Positions 47,914 through 60,006 of a stretch of 64,000 nt of DNA are shown here, one piece after another. The stretch is from assembly GCF_001625215.2 (NCBI RefSeq), contig NC_030385.2, positions 37,535,598 to 37,599,597 of the forward strand, read 5' to 3'. The position numbers were made by a program, and so were the translations under genes. The DNA comes from Daucus carota subsp. sativus. Its lineage: Eukaryota; Streptophyta; Magnoliopsida; Apiales; Apiaceae. Within the stretch, counting starts at the first letter, position 1, and each line of letters opens with the position of its first letter. The notes under the pieces were generated by a model, which saw nothing but the letters and a program-made list of their open reading frames with translations, did not search any database and was not told the DNA's origin.

Positions 47914-48213
47914 TCCGTAAATTACCTGATCAATTTCAAATTAGAGACAATCTTGTATGTATATATTTGTAGAAACGAAGAAGATTCTGGAATACCTGAG
48001 AGGAGAAAACGATTTGTAAATCACAAGCCCTAGCTAGCTTCGGCCTTTATGTACTGCTCACGGTTACATATATAAAGGCCTGAGCCTAATAATTGAGCCG
48101 GCCCAACTTTACTAGCCCGTTAAATTAAGCCCAAATGAAAAAACGGGTCATCAAAATCAACAAAGCACACAGCAGTCACCGCTAGAACATATTCGCAATC
48201 ATCATCAACTTCA
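47914..48213. promoter_or_regulatory. compact divergent promoter region
   Basis: Only 300 bp separate the ATG of the minus-strand 68-aa gene from the ATG of GRXS16, and part of it is 5' UTR with an intron. The two genes probably share a bidirectional promoter. I see no clear TATA box for GRXS16. Confidence 0.5.
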
Positions 48214-51200
48214 ATGGCAACTACTGTTAATTCATCTTCGCTATATAATCTTCTTTCACTCCCTTGTTTCTCTTCTTCCCAAAATGCCCCTGCCTTTTCG
48301 CTTAATTTACACTCCAAGTCATCATTCACTTCGCTCTCCTCCAGTTCTTTTACGCACGCAATTAAGTGCAGACCTTTGTGCCGAAACGTCGTCGTTTCGG
48401 CCTTGAGTAAGATTGCTGAATCGGAGTTGATTAATTTTCCGGCGGAAAGTGATGGAAAATTCGGCGTGGTTCCGGCGGATGCCGGCGTTTATGCGGTGTA
48501 TGATGAGAATAGTGAAGTTCAGTTCATCGGAATATCGAGGAATATTGCGGCGAGTGTTAGTACTCACCGCAAATCGGTGCCGGAGCTTTGTTCTTCAGTG
48601 AAGGTATTGCATATAAATCACAGTTGTTAGTTTGTATATGTTTATAATAATATTATAAATTTATATAGGAAGGGAAAAATTAGTTCTTACATTTCTTTAG
48701 TAGACGCCGGCTATGAAGAATTAAGAAATTGTTTTAGAGTTTAGAAACCGCGAGCTCTGGAGTATTAATTATGAACTATGTATAATTTAGTTGCAGATAT
48801 AAGGTTTAGAAGTTTAGTTGTTAACCGAGGATGTTAAAGTTGATATTAATAGACCAAACAAAACTAAACAAAATGGAAAGTACATAGTATATCCCACTCG
48901 GAATGATTAACTTATCCGGTGAATCTTTCTTGCAAGTTTGTTCTGTTCTGATGTACTAAATTAGTCTTTATAGCGTGTTATTTATGATCTTCTGGTTAGA
49001 TAATGCCGAAGAGTATACATCTTTGCTTGCACTCTGTAGGCAATTGTTTGTCATCAAGTACAGACCATATCTCAAGAGAGGCGACTGTTGTTAGCATGAG
49101 CATCAGATTTGCATTGTCTTGGACTATGATACACTTCTTACTCTCATCTGCAGTAATTTTTAAACTATTTTTATGATATGTGGCACACAAACACCATTAC
49201 ACCACTAGTCACTTGTGGGAGAGTTAAATGAAGCATGACTTGCATTATAATTAATTTGCTTACAGAATGCAACATAACTAAGAACGAATCGTGCTTCTTT
49301 GACAAGGCTATTTGAAGACAGGATCTTGTCATTGCATCACCATATTAATCTTACAAGAGATATGTTGACACTGATTAAAGGCTAACAATTTATGATAGGA
49401 CATTTGGATATTATATTTAGTTCCCCATATGATAAAATTTGTTTTTCGTAGATCCTCGCACTAAGCATCTGCTGCTATTGTCATATTTCTTAGCATTTAT
49501 GCCTAAATTGGATAGGACAACAGGGGAGTTCCAATACATAGCTATGTTGAGTTTTGTAGCTCAAATTTATAACTAAATCTGCAAACATCCACTTCTATGC
49601 AGAGCTATACTTGAATTGAAAAAAGCATTAACGGATAATTGGTTATATTTTAAAACAAGAGATAGCTATAGCTATCCTGGCCGATCATCTCTAATAGATA
49701 AAATGAGGTAAATGAATATGAATTATAACTTGGATATAACATAGCAATCTCCACTTTGATATTAGCATTGGAGCACACCTTGCATTTTATCACCAGAAGT
49801 CACTTTTTAATTCCAAAATATATCAAAGTCTATAGCCATTTTGGCTTTTTGCTAGAGACTCACACACAATCAGCAAATAGCAGCACAATTAAACAAGACA
49901 ATAATCACTGGAACTGAATAGGAAGCAATATTCAAGACACTCACTACTACGCACTTGCAATTACAGACTCAATTGACGATGGATAAACCCTAGCCACATT
50001 CGAGAGGTGGTACTCTCCCAGATCCCCTTTTTACTCACACAATACACAATGCCCTCTTCCGCTCTCCATTCCCAACTAAATATCTCTATTCTTCAATGAC
50101 TCTTCTGCCCTTCCTTTTGACTGTATAGACTCTTCTGCCCTTTCACCCTTTTTCTAGCATAAGTCAACAGAGTTGCTGCATCTTTGACCGGGGTCATAGC
50201 ATTACCGGGGGCCCAAACAGCCACCTTGTCCGCAAGGTGGAAACTCGGAAAGCGCACATCAAGACTCTCATAGTCCTCCCAAGTTGCTTCCCAGATGGGT
50301 AGATCCTGCCACTTGATCAAGACTTCTGTAATTGCCTGACCCTGCCTCACATCTAAGACCCTTTCTGGTGCAGCTTCCATGACTAAATCTGAACTGATCT
50401 GTGGGGGAATTGAACTAGTACAAATAGTCGAGCCTTCAGCCTTCTTGAGTTGAGAAACGTGGAACACGTTATGTATTTTAGAAGAGGCGGGTAACTGCAG
50501 ACGGTAAGCCACTGTACCGACTTTATCCAGGACAGTAAACGGCCCATAGAAACGAGGTGCCAGCTTTGCATTCGAACGGGTAGCCAATGAGGTCTGCCTG
50601 TAGGGCTGGAGCTTAACAAAAACCTTATCACCCAACTGAAACTCCAGCATGCGTCGGTGACTATGTTCATATGAGCGCATTCGCTGCTGGGATTGTACCA
50701 GGTGAGCCTTCAAATCATCAAGCACAGCATCACGCTCAACCAACTGTTCCTCCAATGTAGCCACAGTAGTCCCTGGTTCCGAAAACCGGACTAATTTAGG
50801 GGGGGGCCTCCCATAAACGATCTCAAAGGGGGTGAATTTAGTGGAAGAGTGAAAACTAGTATTGTACCAAAATTCTGCCCAAGGTAGCCACCTGGCCCAA
50901 GTGCGAGGCTTGCCCTGAATAAAACATCTTAAATATCCCTCCAGAGTCTTGTTAACAACTTCCGTTTGGCCATCCGTCTGCGGATGATAAGCCGTGCTCC
51001 TCAACAACGCAGTCCCCTGAGCTCGAAACAACTCCTTCCAGAACAAGCTCAGAAATATGCGGTCCCTGTCCGATACAATAGTGGATGGGAAGCCATGAAG
51101 GCGTACAATCTGATTGATGAAAGCAGTGGCCACACTCGGGGCTGTGAAAGGGTGAGTCAGCCCTATGAAATGCGCATACTTCGATAAACGATCCACCACT

Positions 51201-54200
51201 ACCAAAACAGTGTCTACCCCTTGCGACCTTGGCAACCCTTCCACTAAATCTAGGGAAATATCTTCCCATATACGAGAGGGTACTGGTAATGGCTGCAAAA
51301 ACCCTGCTGGCATTAAAGTGGACTGTTTTTGCTGCTGGCAAACCGCACATTCACGGATATACTGGGCTATCATCTTGCGCATGCCCGGCCAGAACCATTC
51401 CGATGCTAGCCTTTTATATGTTTTAATCTCACCCGAGTGACCACCCACAGGGGAGTCGTGGTGCTCTCGGAGAAGCTGTACTGCCAATGCAGATTTAGGT
51501 GAGATTACCACTCGGCCTTTGTAGTAAACTATATCTTGCACCAACTCGTAACCCTTAGGAAGTGGACGGCCTCCTTGTAAATCATTCTTAATTTGGGTGA
51601 TGAATGCATCATCCTGAATAGCTTTCTCAATATCGAGCCACGACACTCCTCCTATAGAAACTAACGCCCCACATTCAACAGGCTCCGAGACAACCCGTGA
51701 TAATGCATCTGCAGCTTTGTTGGAAATACCCGGTTTGTATACAATGGTGAAATGATAGCCCATCAACTTACTTACCCAACGCTGATAATCAGCCCCAACC
51801 TCACGTTGTTCCAGTAGGTGTTTCAAACTTTGCTGATCAGTGCGGATGAGGAATGGATGACCAATCAGGTAGTGACGCCATTTCTGCACAGCCAGAACAA
51901 TGGCCATTAACTCTTTTTCGTAAATTGACTTTAACCGATTCCTCTGGCCCAAAACCTTGCTGAAATAGGCGATTGGATGGTCGTGTTGGAGGAGGACCGC
52001 CCCAAGCCCATATCCAGAAGCATCTGTTTCAATGACAAACGGAGCAGAGAAGTCAGGCATCCGCAAGACAGGGGCTGCTGCAAGTGCCTGTTTAAGCGCC
52101 TCAAAGGCCCTGGAAGCATCATCTGTCCACCCAAACTTGTCTGCCTTCAGCTGATCAGTGAGTGGCCCAGCTAAGTGAGCATAATTCTTGATGAACTTCC
52201 TATAGTACCCGGATAGTCCCAAAAAACCCCTAAGCTCCCTGATATTCTTTGGAATAGGCCAGCTAACGATGGCCTGGATTTTCGAAGGGTCTACCGAAAC
52301 ACCCTTGCTAGATATTCGGTGGCCCAAGTAAGCAACTTCCCTTTGGCCAAACTCACATTTTTTAAAATTAGCATACAACTGGTGCTGACTTAAAGTTGCC
52401 AGAACAGTTTCCACATGCTTCACATGCGCCCCCTCATCTGCGCTATAAATTAGTATGTCGTCGAAGAAAACTAAGACGAAACCCCGAAGATATGGCCGGA
52501 AGACTTCATTCATAATTGTTTGAAAAGTCGCCGGTGCGTTTGTGAGCCCAAACGGCATAACCAGAAACTCGTAGTGGCCTTCGTGAGTTCGAAAGGCTGT
52601 TTTAGGGACGTCCTCTGGCCTAACACGCACCTGATGATAGCCTGATTTCAAGTCAAGCTTTGTGAAGATCGATGCTCCCTGAAGTTCATCTAACAGCTCA
52701 TCGATGACCGGAATAGGAAACTTATTTGGGATGGTTGCCTTGTTGAGTGCCCTATAATCGACACAAAACCGCCATGAGCCGTCTTTCTTTTTTACTAGCA
52801 GCACCGGGCTCGAAAACGGGCTATTTGATGGCTGTATGATGCCGGCAGTAAGCATATCCTGTACAAGCCGCTCAATTTCATCTTTATGGGCTTGTGGATA
52901 ACGGAATGGCCGGACATTAACAGGGTCTGTCCCTTCCTTCAGTATAATACTATGGTCTTGGAACCTCGCTGGAGGTAACCCATCTGGTAGATTGAACACA
53001 GCCTTGTAGTGCTGGACAAGTGGAGTTAAAAACTCCGGAACAACAGGTGTATCATTAGCTTCCCCTGTAACAGCACCCAAGTAATTACACTCCACCACAT
53101 ACCCTTGTCCCTCCTTCCGCAACGTTTTCAACATCGCCTTAAGAGTAATACCGGATCGACCCAAAGATGCGTCCCCCATCAAAGTTACCATTTCGTTCCC
53201 CAGCCTGAACGAAAGCCGCTGTGATTTCCAATTCGCAGTCATAGTACCCAGCTTTTCCAGCCATTGGAGACCCAAAATCAAGTCAGAATTGCCCAAAGCA
53301 ATTGGCAAGAAATCCTCAACAATAGTCAAACCCTGTACTTCCACCACTACTGATTTACACAATCCTTTGCTCTGTACCATCTCCCCCGTGCCTAATGACA
53401 CCCCAAACTCCTGAGAAGATACACAAGTGATGCCTAACTGTTGCAGGGCGTGTGTCGCTATAAAGTTGTGAGTAGCACCCGGATCAATCATAACAATTAC
53501 CGGCACTCCATTAATTTCGCCTTTCAGTTTAAACGTTTTCGGGCTGGTCAAACCCACTACGGAATTAAGAGATATTTCTGGGTGCACTTCGTCCACTGGT
53601 GGTGGATCAGCGACATCCTCCAGCTCCTCCATTCCCCCAACCTCGGTATTCCACCCTTCCTCCTGAGTGACCAGAACACTCAGCTCCTTGCGCTGACATT
53701 TATGCCCAATGTTCCATTTGCTATCACAGCGGAAACACAATCCTTTTGCCCTTTTATCTTGTAGCTCCTTGTCACTGAGCTTCCGAACATCCCCAGAAAC
53801 CTTGGTTACTACTGCTGGGCTACTTCCAGTCGATGCCCCCGAGGGAGAAAAACTTGAAAACGACTTAGGGCTGTAAGAACTAGACCCCAGAGAAGAGCCT
53901 TGGGAGGTGTTCGGTTTCCCTATCTGCGTAAAGCCCGAGCGTCCTTCCCCTCGAACTTTAGTCAATTTGAGCTTATCCTCCACCATATGGGCCAACTCCA
54001 TTGCATGATCGACCGTAAGAGGGCCTAACAGCCGGACTTCGGCCCGTATCTCATCTTTCAATCCATTCAAAAACTGACCCAATGATAATTCCTCCGACAC
54101 ATTTTCAAGGGGGGCTAATAATTCAATGAATTTCAGGCGGTAATCAGTGACCGTACCTGCTTGCCTATGAGCTAGCCATTGCTCCTGTAGTGTGCCCGTG

Positions 54201-56024
54201 GCTTGGGAACGAAACTGCCGGCGAAGGAGACTCTTCACCTGCTCCCAGCTTTCAATCGGTCTCCTCCGGTGCTCCCATTGAAACCACAACAAAGCTTGTC
54301 CTTCTAATGCCACCACCGTAGCCTCCACCTTCTCTTCCTCCGATAGACTGTAAAAATTGAAAAACCGTTCCGCCCTTAAGATCCAACCGTCGGGATTGGA
54401 ACCATCAAAGAGAGGCAGATCGAGCTTCTTATGGCGCCATGAATTACGCCCGTTAGGACCTGCTCCACCACCGGGGCCAGTGCCTGAGCCAAACCCACCA
54501 CCGGATCTATAACCGCCAGATCCCGGACCACCACCTAACCCAGACCCGATGCCACCATAGAAACCACCCTTGGGTCCAACACCAGATCCACTCCCCTCCA
54601 CCACCCCGAGAACCACATTCTCATGAGCCAAAACCCCTTTCGCAGGACCTGATTGAAAAGTGGACAGGGACGAACGAACATCCTCTTGAAATTTCAGCTG
54701 GTCATCTCTCATAGCAGCGATAAGAGACTCTTGGGTATCACGTGAGCGAGTGATCCGACCCTCTAAACGGGTGATTGCTGCAGCCAATTTTTCATCCTGG
54801 AGCTTCGTGATCTCGTCGAAACTCGAGGTGACCCGAGTGAGGAGAGATTGTTGCATGGCGGCCACCGCCCCTTTGATGGCGGCGCTTACTTCGATCGTGA
54901 CTGCTTCACGCAGCGAACGCTGCTGGGTCTCTAGCTGTTCCTCAATCTGTGCTAGTCGATCTTTGTCTGAAGGACCCATGGACAAGTGTTGGCTCTGATA
55001 CCACTTTGCTAGAGACTCACACACAATCAGCAAATAGCAGCACAATTAAACAAGACAATAATCACTGGAACTGAATAGGAAGCAATATTCAAGACACTCA
55101 CTACTACGCACTTGCAATTACAGACTCAATTGACGATGGATAAACCCTAGCCACATTCGAGAGGTGGTACTCTCCCAGATCCCCTTTTTACTCACACAAT
55201 ACACAATGCCCTCTTCCGCTCTCCATTCCCAACTAAATATCTCTATTCTTCAATGACTCTTCTGCCCTTCCTTTTGACTGTATAGACTCTTCTGCCCTTT
55301 CACCCTTTTTCTAGCATAAGTCAACAGAGTTGCTGCATCTTTGACCGGGGTCATAGCACTTTTGCATTGGACTTGCCCTAATATAATTCTGAGGTCGGCA
55401 AAGGTGTTAATACTTATTACCAAATTTTAATGGCACAATCAAGCCTATTGATTGGTTGTGCACGTAAATGGGCTGAATACTTGTTTTCCCTTTAATTTTA
55501 TTGCTAAATGTCTTGTATGGCAGGTTGGGGTTGTAGAAGAGCCTGATAGAACAGCTTTAACCCAAGCATGGAAATCATGGATGGAAGAACACATAGCCGT
55601 CACAGGAAAAATCCCACCAGGAAATGAAACTGGGAATACTACATGGGTCCGGCAGGCACCCAAGAAGAAGCCTGATCTGAAGTTAACACCTGGCCGCAAT
55701 GTTCAACTTACAGTCCCTTTGGAGCAACTCATTGACCGGCTTGTTAAGGAAAACAAGGTAGTAGCATTTATCAAGGGATCAAGAAGTGCCCCTCAATGTG
55801 GATTCTCTCAGAAGGTAGTGGGGATTCTTGAAAGCGAAGGAGCAGATTATGAGAGTGTTGATGTTCTCGATGAAGAGTACAATAGCGGATTAAGAGAGAC
55901 ATTAAAGAAGTATAGCAACTGGCCTACATTTCCTCAGGTTTTTGTGAATGGTGATTTGGTTGGAGGATGCGATATATTGTCCTCAATGCATGAGAAAGGA
56001 GAGCTTGCTGGTTTGTTGAAGTAG
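48214..56024 (+). CDS. GRXS16: chloroplast monothiol glutaredoxin S16 with GIY-YIG domain
   Basis: Two exons, 48214-48603 and 55524-56024 (phase 0), encode 296 aa. The N-terminal 60 residues are Ser-rich and hydroxylated, fitting a plastid transit peptide. A GIY-YIG-like module follows (GVYAVY at 91, FIGISRN at 104, continuing across the intron). The C-terminal glutaredoxin domain has the monothiol active site CGFS (222-225) and the [16 protein letters not shown] segment that binds glutathione. CGFS glutaredoxins carry 2Fe-2S clusters and serve iron-sulfur and redox metabolism; in Arabidopsis this two-domain form (CXIP2) is plastidic. The intron is 6.9 kb, of which 5.5 kb is a chromovirus in antisense orientation. 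Splice sites are intact, so removal of the element with the intron is expected. Poly(A) signal AATAAA at 56132. Confidence 0.95.
49850..50201 (-). repeat. 3' LTR of the chromovirus
   Basis: 352 bp, starting TGCTATGACC and ending CTCTAGCA on the minus strand. The last 109 bp of gag-pol coding sequence lie inside it. It appears identical to the 5' LTR. Confidence 0.95.
50093..54979 (-). CDS. chromovirus Gag-Pol polyprotein
   Basis: An intact 1628-aa frame. I chose the ATG at 54979 ([14 protein letters not shown]), just after the primer-binding site; the frame stays open upstream into the 5' LTR. An N-terminal coiled-coil region and Gly-rich linker (about 130-180) precede the retrotransposon gag domain. 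Then come a zinc knuckle (CFRC...GHKC, about 413-427), aspartic protease (DPGATHNF, about 497), reverse transcriptase with FFDD near 838, RNase H ([13 protein letters not shown]), integrase with an HHCC zinc region and DDE core ([16 protein letters not shown], ...[12 protein letters not shown]), and a C-terminal chromodomain ([20 protein letters not shown]). The last part is encoded by the 3' LTR. No stop or frameshift interrupts it. Confidence 0.96.
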   Translation of the reverse strand: MGPSDKDRLAQIEEQLETQQRSLREAVTIEVSAAIKGAVAAMQQSLLTRVTSSFDEITKLQDEKLAAAITRLEGRITRSRDTQESLIAAMRDDQLKFQEDVRSSLSTFQSGPAKGVLAHENVVLGVVEGSGSGVGPKGGFYGGIGSGLGGGPGSGGYRSGGGFGSGTGPGGGAGPNGRNSWRHKKLDLPLFDGSNPDGWILRAERFFNFYSLSEEEKVEATVVALEGQALLWFQWEHRRRPIESWEQVKSLLRRQFRSQATGTLQEQWLAHRQAGTVTDYRLKFIELLAPLENVSEELSLGQFLNGLKDEIRAEVRLLGPLTVDHAMELAHMVEDKLKLTKVRGEGRSGFTQIGKPNTSQGSSLGSSSYSPKSFSSFSPSGASTGSSPAVVTKVSGDVRKLSDKELQDKRAKGLCFRCDSKWNIGHKCQRKELSVLVTQEEGWNTEVGGMEELEDVADPPPVDEVHPEISLNSVVGLTSPKTFKLKGEINGVPVIVMIDPGATHNFIATHALQQLGITCVSSQEFGVSLGTGEMVQSKGLCKSVVVEVQGLTIVEDFLPIALGNSDLILGLQWLEKLGTMTANWKSQRLSFRLGNEMVTLMGDASLGRSGITLKAMLKTLRKEGQGYVVECNYLGAVTGEANDTPVVPEFLTPLVQHYKAVFNLPDGLPPARFQDHSIILKEGTDPVNVRPFRYPQAHKDEIERLVQDMLTAGIIQPSNSPFSSPVLLVKKKDGSWRFCVDYRALNKATIPNKFPIPVIDELLDELQGASIFTKLDLKSGYHQVRVRPEDVPKTAFRTHEGHYEFLVMPFGLTNAPATFQTIMNEVFRPYLRGFVLVFFDDILIYSADEGAHVKHVETVLATLSQHQLYANFKKCEFGQREVAYLGHRISSKGVSVDPSKIQAIVSWPIPKNIRELRGFLGLSGYYRKFIKNYAHLAGPLTDQLKADKFGWTDDASRAFEALKQALAAAPVLRMPDFSAPFVIETDASGYGLGAVLLQHDHPIAYFSKVLGQRNRLKSIYEKELMAIVLAVQKWRHYLIGHPFLIRTDQQSLKHLLEQREVGADYQRWVSKLMGYHFTIVYKPGISNKAADALSRVVSEPVECGALVSIGGVSWLDIEKAIQDDAFITQIKNDLQGGRPLPKGYELVQDIVYYKGRVVISPKSALAVQLLREHHDSPVGGHSGEIKTYKRLASEWFWPGMRKMIAQYIRECAVCQQQKQSTLMPAGFLQPLPVPSRIWEDISLDLVEGLPRSQGVDTVLVVVDRLSKYAHFIGLTHPFTAPSVATAFINQIVRLHGFPSTIVSDRDRIFLSLFWKELFRAQGTALLRSTAYHPQTDGQTEVVNKTLEGYLRCFIQGKPRTWARWLPWAEFWYNTSFHSSTKFTPFEIVYGRPPPKLVRFSEPGTTVATLEEQLVERDAVLDDLKAHLVQSQQRMRSYEHSHRRMLEFQLGDKVFVKLQPYRQTSLATRSNAKLAPRFYGPFTVLDKVGTVAYRLQLPASSKIHNVFHVSQLKKAEGSTICTSSIPPQISSDLVMEAAPERVLDVRQGQAITEVLIKWQDLPIWEATWEDYESLDVRFPSFHLADKVAVWAPGNAMTPVKDAATLLTYARKRVKGQKSLYSQKEGQKSH
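54991..55003 (-). promoter_or_regulatory. primer-binding site (initiator Met tRNA)
   Basis: On the minus strand TGGTATCAGAGCC, complementary to the 3' end of tRNA-iMet, lies three bases inside the 5' LTR. This is where reverse transcription of the element starts. Confidence 0.9.
55007..55358 (-). repeat. 5' LTR of the chromovirus
   Basis: 352 bp with TG...CA ends, same sequence as 49850-50201 by eye comparison. It carries the element's own promoter, which would transcribe against GRXS16. Confidence 0.95.
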
Positions 56025-58762
56025 ACTAATAGATGATTGTTCTGTAAAATGGTTTGTAATTTTGTTTTATATCACTTCTGCTGCTCATGTTTTATCAAAA
56101 ATAGATAGACAATTGCCTTAAGTTACAATGAAATAAAGACAAAACTTTACGCATTTATTCAAGTACATTTTATTTGAAAGGTTCTGCGACCAATTTCAGA
56201 TAAATAGAAACAACCCTCCATGTTCCTATATCCTGTATATACTATTAATATTGTTAAAAAACACTTTCAACAAAATTCATTATTAAATAATGGCCGATAA
56301 AGAAAAATATATCGGTAGGAAGTTCCGAGATATTGGAAGTGTTTGTGTGGAATCATTTTTTTTTCAAATAAGGGTTATGTAGATTTTTTTAATGTTTAAA
56401 TATTATTTTTTTAAGAATTTAATATTTAATATATATCGAATGTTTGTTATTTTTTATTCGTACAAAGAACTTATTTTGAGAATTTTTTTCTTTTCAGGAC
56501 AAAGTAATTTATTTCTGATTAGTAAGATAAACTAAATGGGCATTATCAGTCACTTAATTTAACTGAAGAATTATTAAATAAATTTTAATATTCTCTTATA
56601 GATAAAAATATTTTAAAATTTATTTATTCAGAAAATATCGATTAAGCGTTAAAATTGAGTAATGCCGAACTAATTACATGTCGCCGAGAAGTATTAGCAA
56701 CTCGTGTAGTCTAGTAAAGCTTATTGTGAAAATCATCAGCATTTCCTTTGGAGGCGCAGCAGCAGCAAAGGTTAAAATCTGCTTAACTTTTCCTTTCATA
56801 TATATGTCTGTATATATTCATCTCATATATGTATAATTAACAATTTGCTGCTAATTAATCAGTTCTTTTCTTACACACATCAATGAAAAACTAGGGTTTA
56901 ATTGTAACAATGTGATTTCATATCAATTGATGCTAATTCTGCTTAATTTATGCTGTTTTTTTAAGCTATATCTTTATCTTTATATGTTCTTTATCTGTAT
57001 CGATCTAAATACTAGCTAGTTTCTGTCATGATAGTAATGTATGTGTGGGACACAGATTTTAGTCCTCTTCTCGGTGTTTAGGTTGCGGTGTACTCTGTTG
57101 ATTAATATTTTGGGTCCTGGAAATGTCGTTTAGGGGTTTGGTTGCACTAATGAGTCTGGTTGGGTAAATCACACCATCATCCTATGAAAACACGATGTAA
57201 TTAGTATATAACCTAACCAAACGAAAGATCATTAGTATGATAAATTGCAACAAATAAACGGAAAACAACAACACCAGCTCCGGTGCTTTTTTCTTTCATT
57301 CCATACAAAGTTAGTGAAAACAATACGTACTTCGTACGCCTTCTATATATATTATGTTTTAGCGCATATTTTTACAAGCATGTTTATGCCAGTAGCAGTC
57401 TCCCTTATCAAAATTAACACAGCACCAACAACTTTACCCAGACTTGCATAAAAAAGGATAACAAAATTTAATATTCTTCTCATCAGACATAAAGTGGCTC
57501 GCCAATTCTAGTATGATTATCACCATGCTCCGCACCTAGATTAAAACAAATATAAAGTATGAGTGCATATGTATGTGTGTGTGTCCTGCACATAGATTTA
57601 CACTAGGGATGATGAATTGCTTGCGGTCAGTTGTCACAAACTGAGTAAAGAAGACAAGTTGAAAGAGTGCCAGATCTTTAAAAAGCCTTAAAGTTTTCAT
57701 TTTATTTTGCTATAATTGTCGCTGGAATGAACTCAACTAATAGATTTGCTTACAATAAATGTAATTTAACGCCAGTTGCAACTTGAACATTAAAGTCAAA
57801 CCTCTACTAATTTCTCTTATGCTGTATCTCTAGGTTATGTGTTTTTGTCATTTTTTCTTTTATAAGTAAAAGAAGTCCAAATTTTAGCTCGCTTATCTCA
57901 AACAAATATATTGTCCCTCTCTCCATTTGCATCTTGCTTGCACTTTGCATCTCTTTTATGAGTCGCGCATCTCATTGAAGGGGATGCGCCTCAGGGTAGT
58001 CGAGGCACATTAGTTTTGCCTTGTGCACCCTGGCGCAATATTAACAACAGTGGCTATATAGTGGTATTATTTCTATGCAGTTGAGTCACCTTATGGGAGA
58101 GGATGAAGTTGTTTGGATTGCAATTCTCTAGAAGAGAACAATCTCAATTTCAATAATGCCAGCCTCAAAGGAAAAAAGAGTACATCTCTTTATTAGAGTT
58201 AAATACTATCTCGGTAGTAGCAATTTATCTCAGTAGTTATCTTGATAAATTTTACCATATATTTAAATTCTAAAATATTGTTATTATCTCACTTATCTAG
58301 AATAATTTGTATTCATATTAGTTGAAAAATGTATGTATCTTTTAACTTAAAGTTACTTGTAAAGAACATCAGTTATAAACCAGATTTGTACATTACAATT
58401 ATCAACTGTATTTCTAAATTATTGTTTTAAAATAGGTAAAAACTAATTGCGTTTTACTTGCACCATGTGCCCATCGAGTGGCTTTGCCGTCAACCACACT
58501 AACAAGTAACATCTAGAAATCCAATGCTTCATTTGTACGAGTATGGATGCGAGTATAATCAATTGTTTCGGGTTGACTGCAAAGTCAGATGTAGGGATTT
58601 TTGTATGTTGTGGAGAAAAAAGACTACTTTGTAATGGATGTGGTGTGTTCGTTTGGTGGATAAAAAAAGAAACTGCAAGAGTGAGGGTGTGTAGGGATAA
58701 AGAAAGGGTGGTTCTAGAAAGTGCAAGACCCTGGATTCCTGCTTTTTACCCATTTACCAACA

Positions 58763-58763
<1 letters not shown>

Positions 58764-58795
<32 letters not shown>
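58764..58795. repeat. uninterrupted run of 32 G
   Basis: A perfect homopolymer of G in an AT-rich setting, followed by 'ctaaatgtgtgatccc'. Such tracts form quadruplexes, mutate fast and are error-prone in sequencing, so the exact length is doubtful. Confidence 0.85.
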
Positions 58796-59177
58796 CTAAA
58801 TGTGTGATCCCGGTAGCTGTTTGATGTAGGATGAGATTAGGTTTCAAACCGGCGTCTAAACACTACTAGGCTCAGGGGCAGAGACACAAGGGTGGCTTTA
58901 AGCCCGCCTCTTATGTCTAATAATAAAAAAATTATATATGCAATATTGAATAACTAAGTTAATATAAATGTAGCTCACCTTCCCGTAATAAGTGGTTTTG
59001 TCTCTGAGTAGGTTACTAGATATGTGCCCCCAACAAAAGTGACCTCTAACTTGGCTTGTTATAAAATTAAGCTAGCCTGCTTTCCTGGCAGGTCAAGTTA
59101 AATTTCTTGGTTGGAACTGGGGGAAGTCTTCAGTAGGATGCTGACCGGACTAACATTCTGTTTATTGTGAATACTGC

Positions 59178-59450
59178 AACACTTACAGTCTTAAGTAAGA
59201 AGCATATCCTATATGCATATATAAAAATTAGGACTGACAAGCTTGATAGTCTTTATTTTAGAAATGCATAAAAGATAAAAGATCTAAGTAAAATATTAAC
59301 ATGTATATATATAACACTTACAGTCTTAAGTAAGAAGCATATCCTATATGCATATGTAAAATTAAGGACGGACAAGCTTGATAGTCTTTATTTTAGAAAT
59401 GCATAAAAGATAAAAGATCCAAGTAATATATTAACATGTATATATATAAC
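59178..59450. repeat. 135-bp tandem duplication
   Basis: Two head-to-tail copies start 'aacacttacagtcttaagta' at 59178 and 59313 and differ at few positions ('aaaattaggactg' versus 'aaattaaggacgg', 'gatcta' versus 'gatcca'). A recent local duplication, non-coding, upstream of PHF5A. Confidence 0.92.
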
Positions 59451-60006
59451 ATATGCATGATGATTTTATTATGCAGTTATCACGCAAATGTTTTTTTATC
59501 CTTTTTGGAAGCCCTTGTATATTACAGTATATTCATGCATATGCTTGTTGGTTTGGCTGTCCTATTGTCTGACTATAAGTGAAATAATAATTTTAGCAGA
59601 AATGACTGCAGTAGATCAATGCTTTTTATCGTCCTTCGTTTTTTAAATGTTATTTGTAATAATCGTCATTGTACAGAGATTCTAATTACTAATTGAGTTC
59701 TATAGGAGGGAAAGTTTAATTACAATGGCATTATTCTTGTAGAACGGGGAAGAGCTTGAAACTCTTCCTTGCTAGATTTATTGTCTCCCATTTCCTCTTT
59801 CCTTGCCAGATTAATCATCTCAGTTACTAATTTGAGAATGTACGATGTTCTCATGCAAACTGGTAACTGGTTAATGAAAAAGTTTTATCTGTTTTTAACT
59901 TCAATAGTGTTGTATATGACTTGTCTTTGTTACTTTATCTCTTCTGTATCCTGAAATGTAAACATGGTTGCCTACAGAGCATCTTGAGAAAGCTTAAGAG
60001 AAAAGA

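Larger units (their letters stand above)
49850..55358 (-). mobile_element. complete Ty3/gypsy chromovirus LTR retrotransposon
   Basis: A 5509-bp element on the minus strand in the GRXS16 intron. Perfect 5-bp target duplication CTTTT at 49845-49849 and 55359-55363. Two 352-bp LTRs, TG...CA bounded, show no difference by eye. A tRNA-iMet primer-binding site lies next to the 5' LTR, and one open gag-pol frame spans the interior. Enzyme order protease, RT, RNase H, integrase puts it in Ty3/gypsy; the C-terminal chromodomain makes it a chromovirus. Small size, short LTRs and a single ORF suggest the Reina-like lineage (inference). Everything needed for transposition appears present, so it is young and possibly still competent. 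Confidence 0.96.
56025..60006. other. GRXS16 3' flank and PHF5A upstream region
   Basis: Long AT-rich stretch with no domain-bearing ORF. A possible 5' UTR exon of PHF5A ends at 'gcagcagcagcaaag|gttaaaa' near 56771, with the matching acceptor 'ttgcctacag' near 59978; this would make a 3.2-kb leader intron (inference only). It also holds the poly(G) tract and a 135-bp tandem duplication. Confidence 0.4.

Noticed and set aside
54980-55045. Start of Gag-Pol at 55045
   Set aside because: This ATG lies in the 5' LTR, before the primer-binding site; the ATG at 54979 is the first after it.
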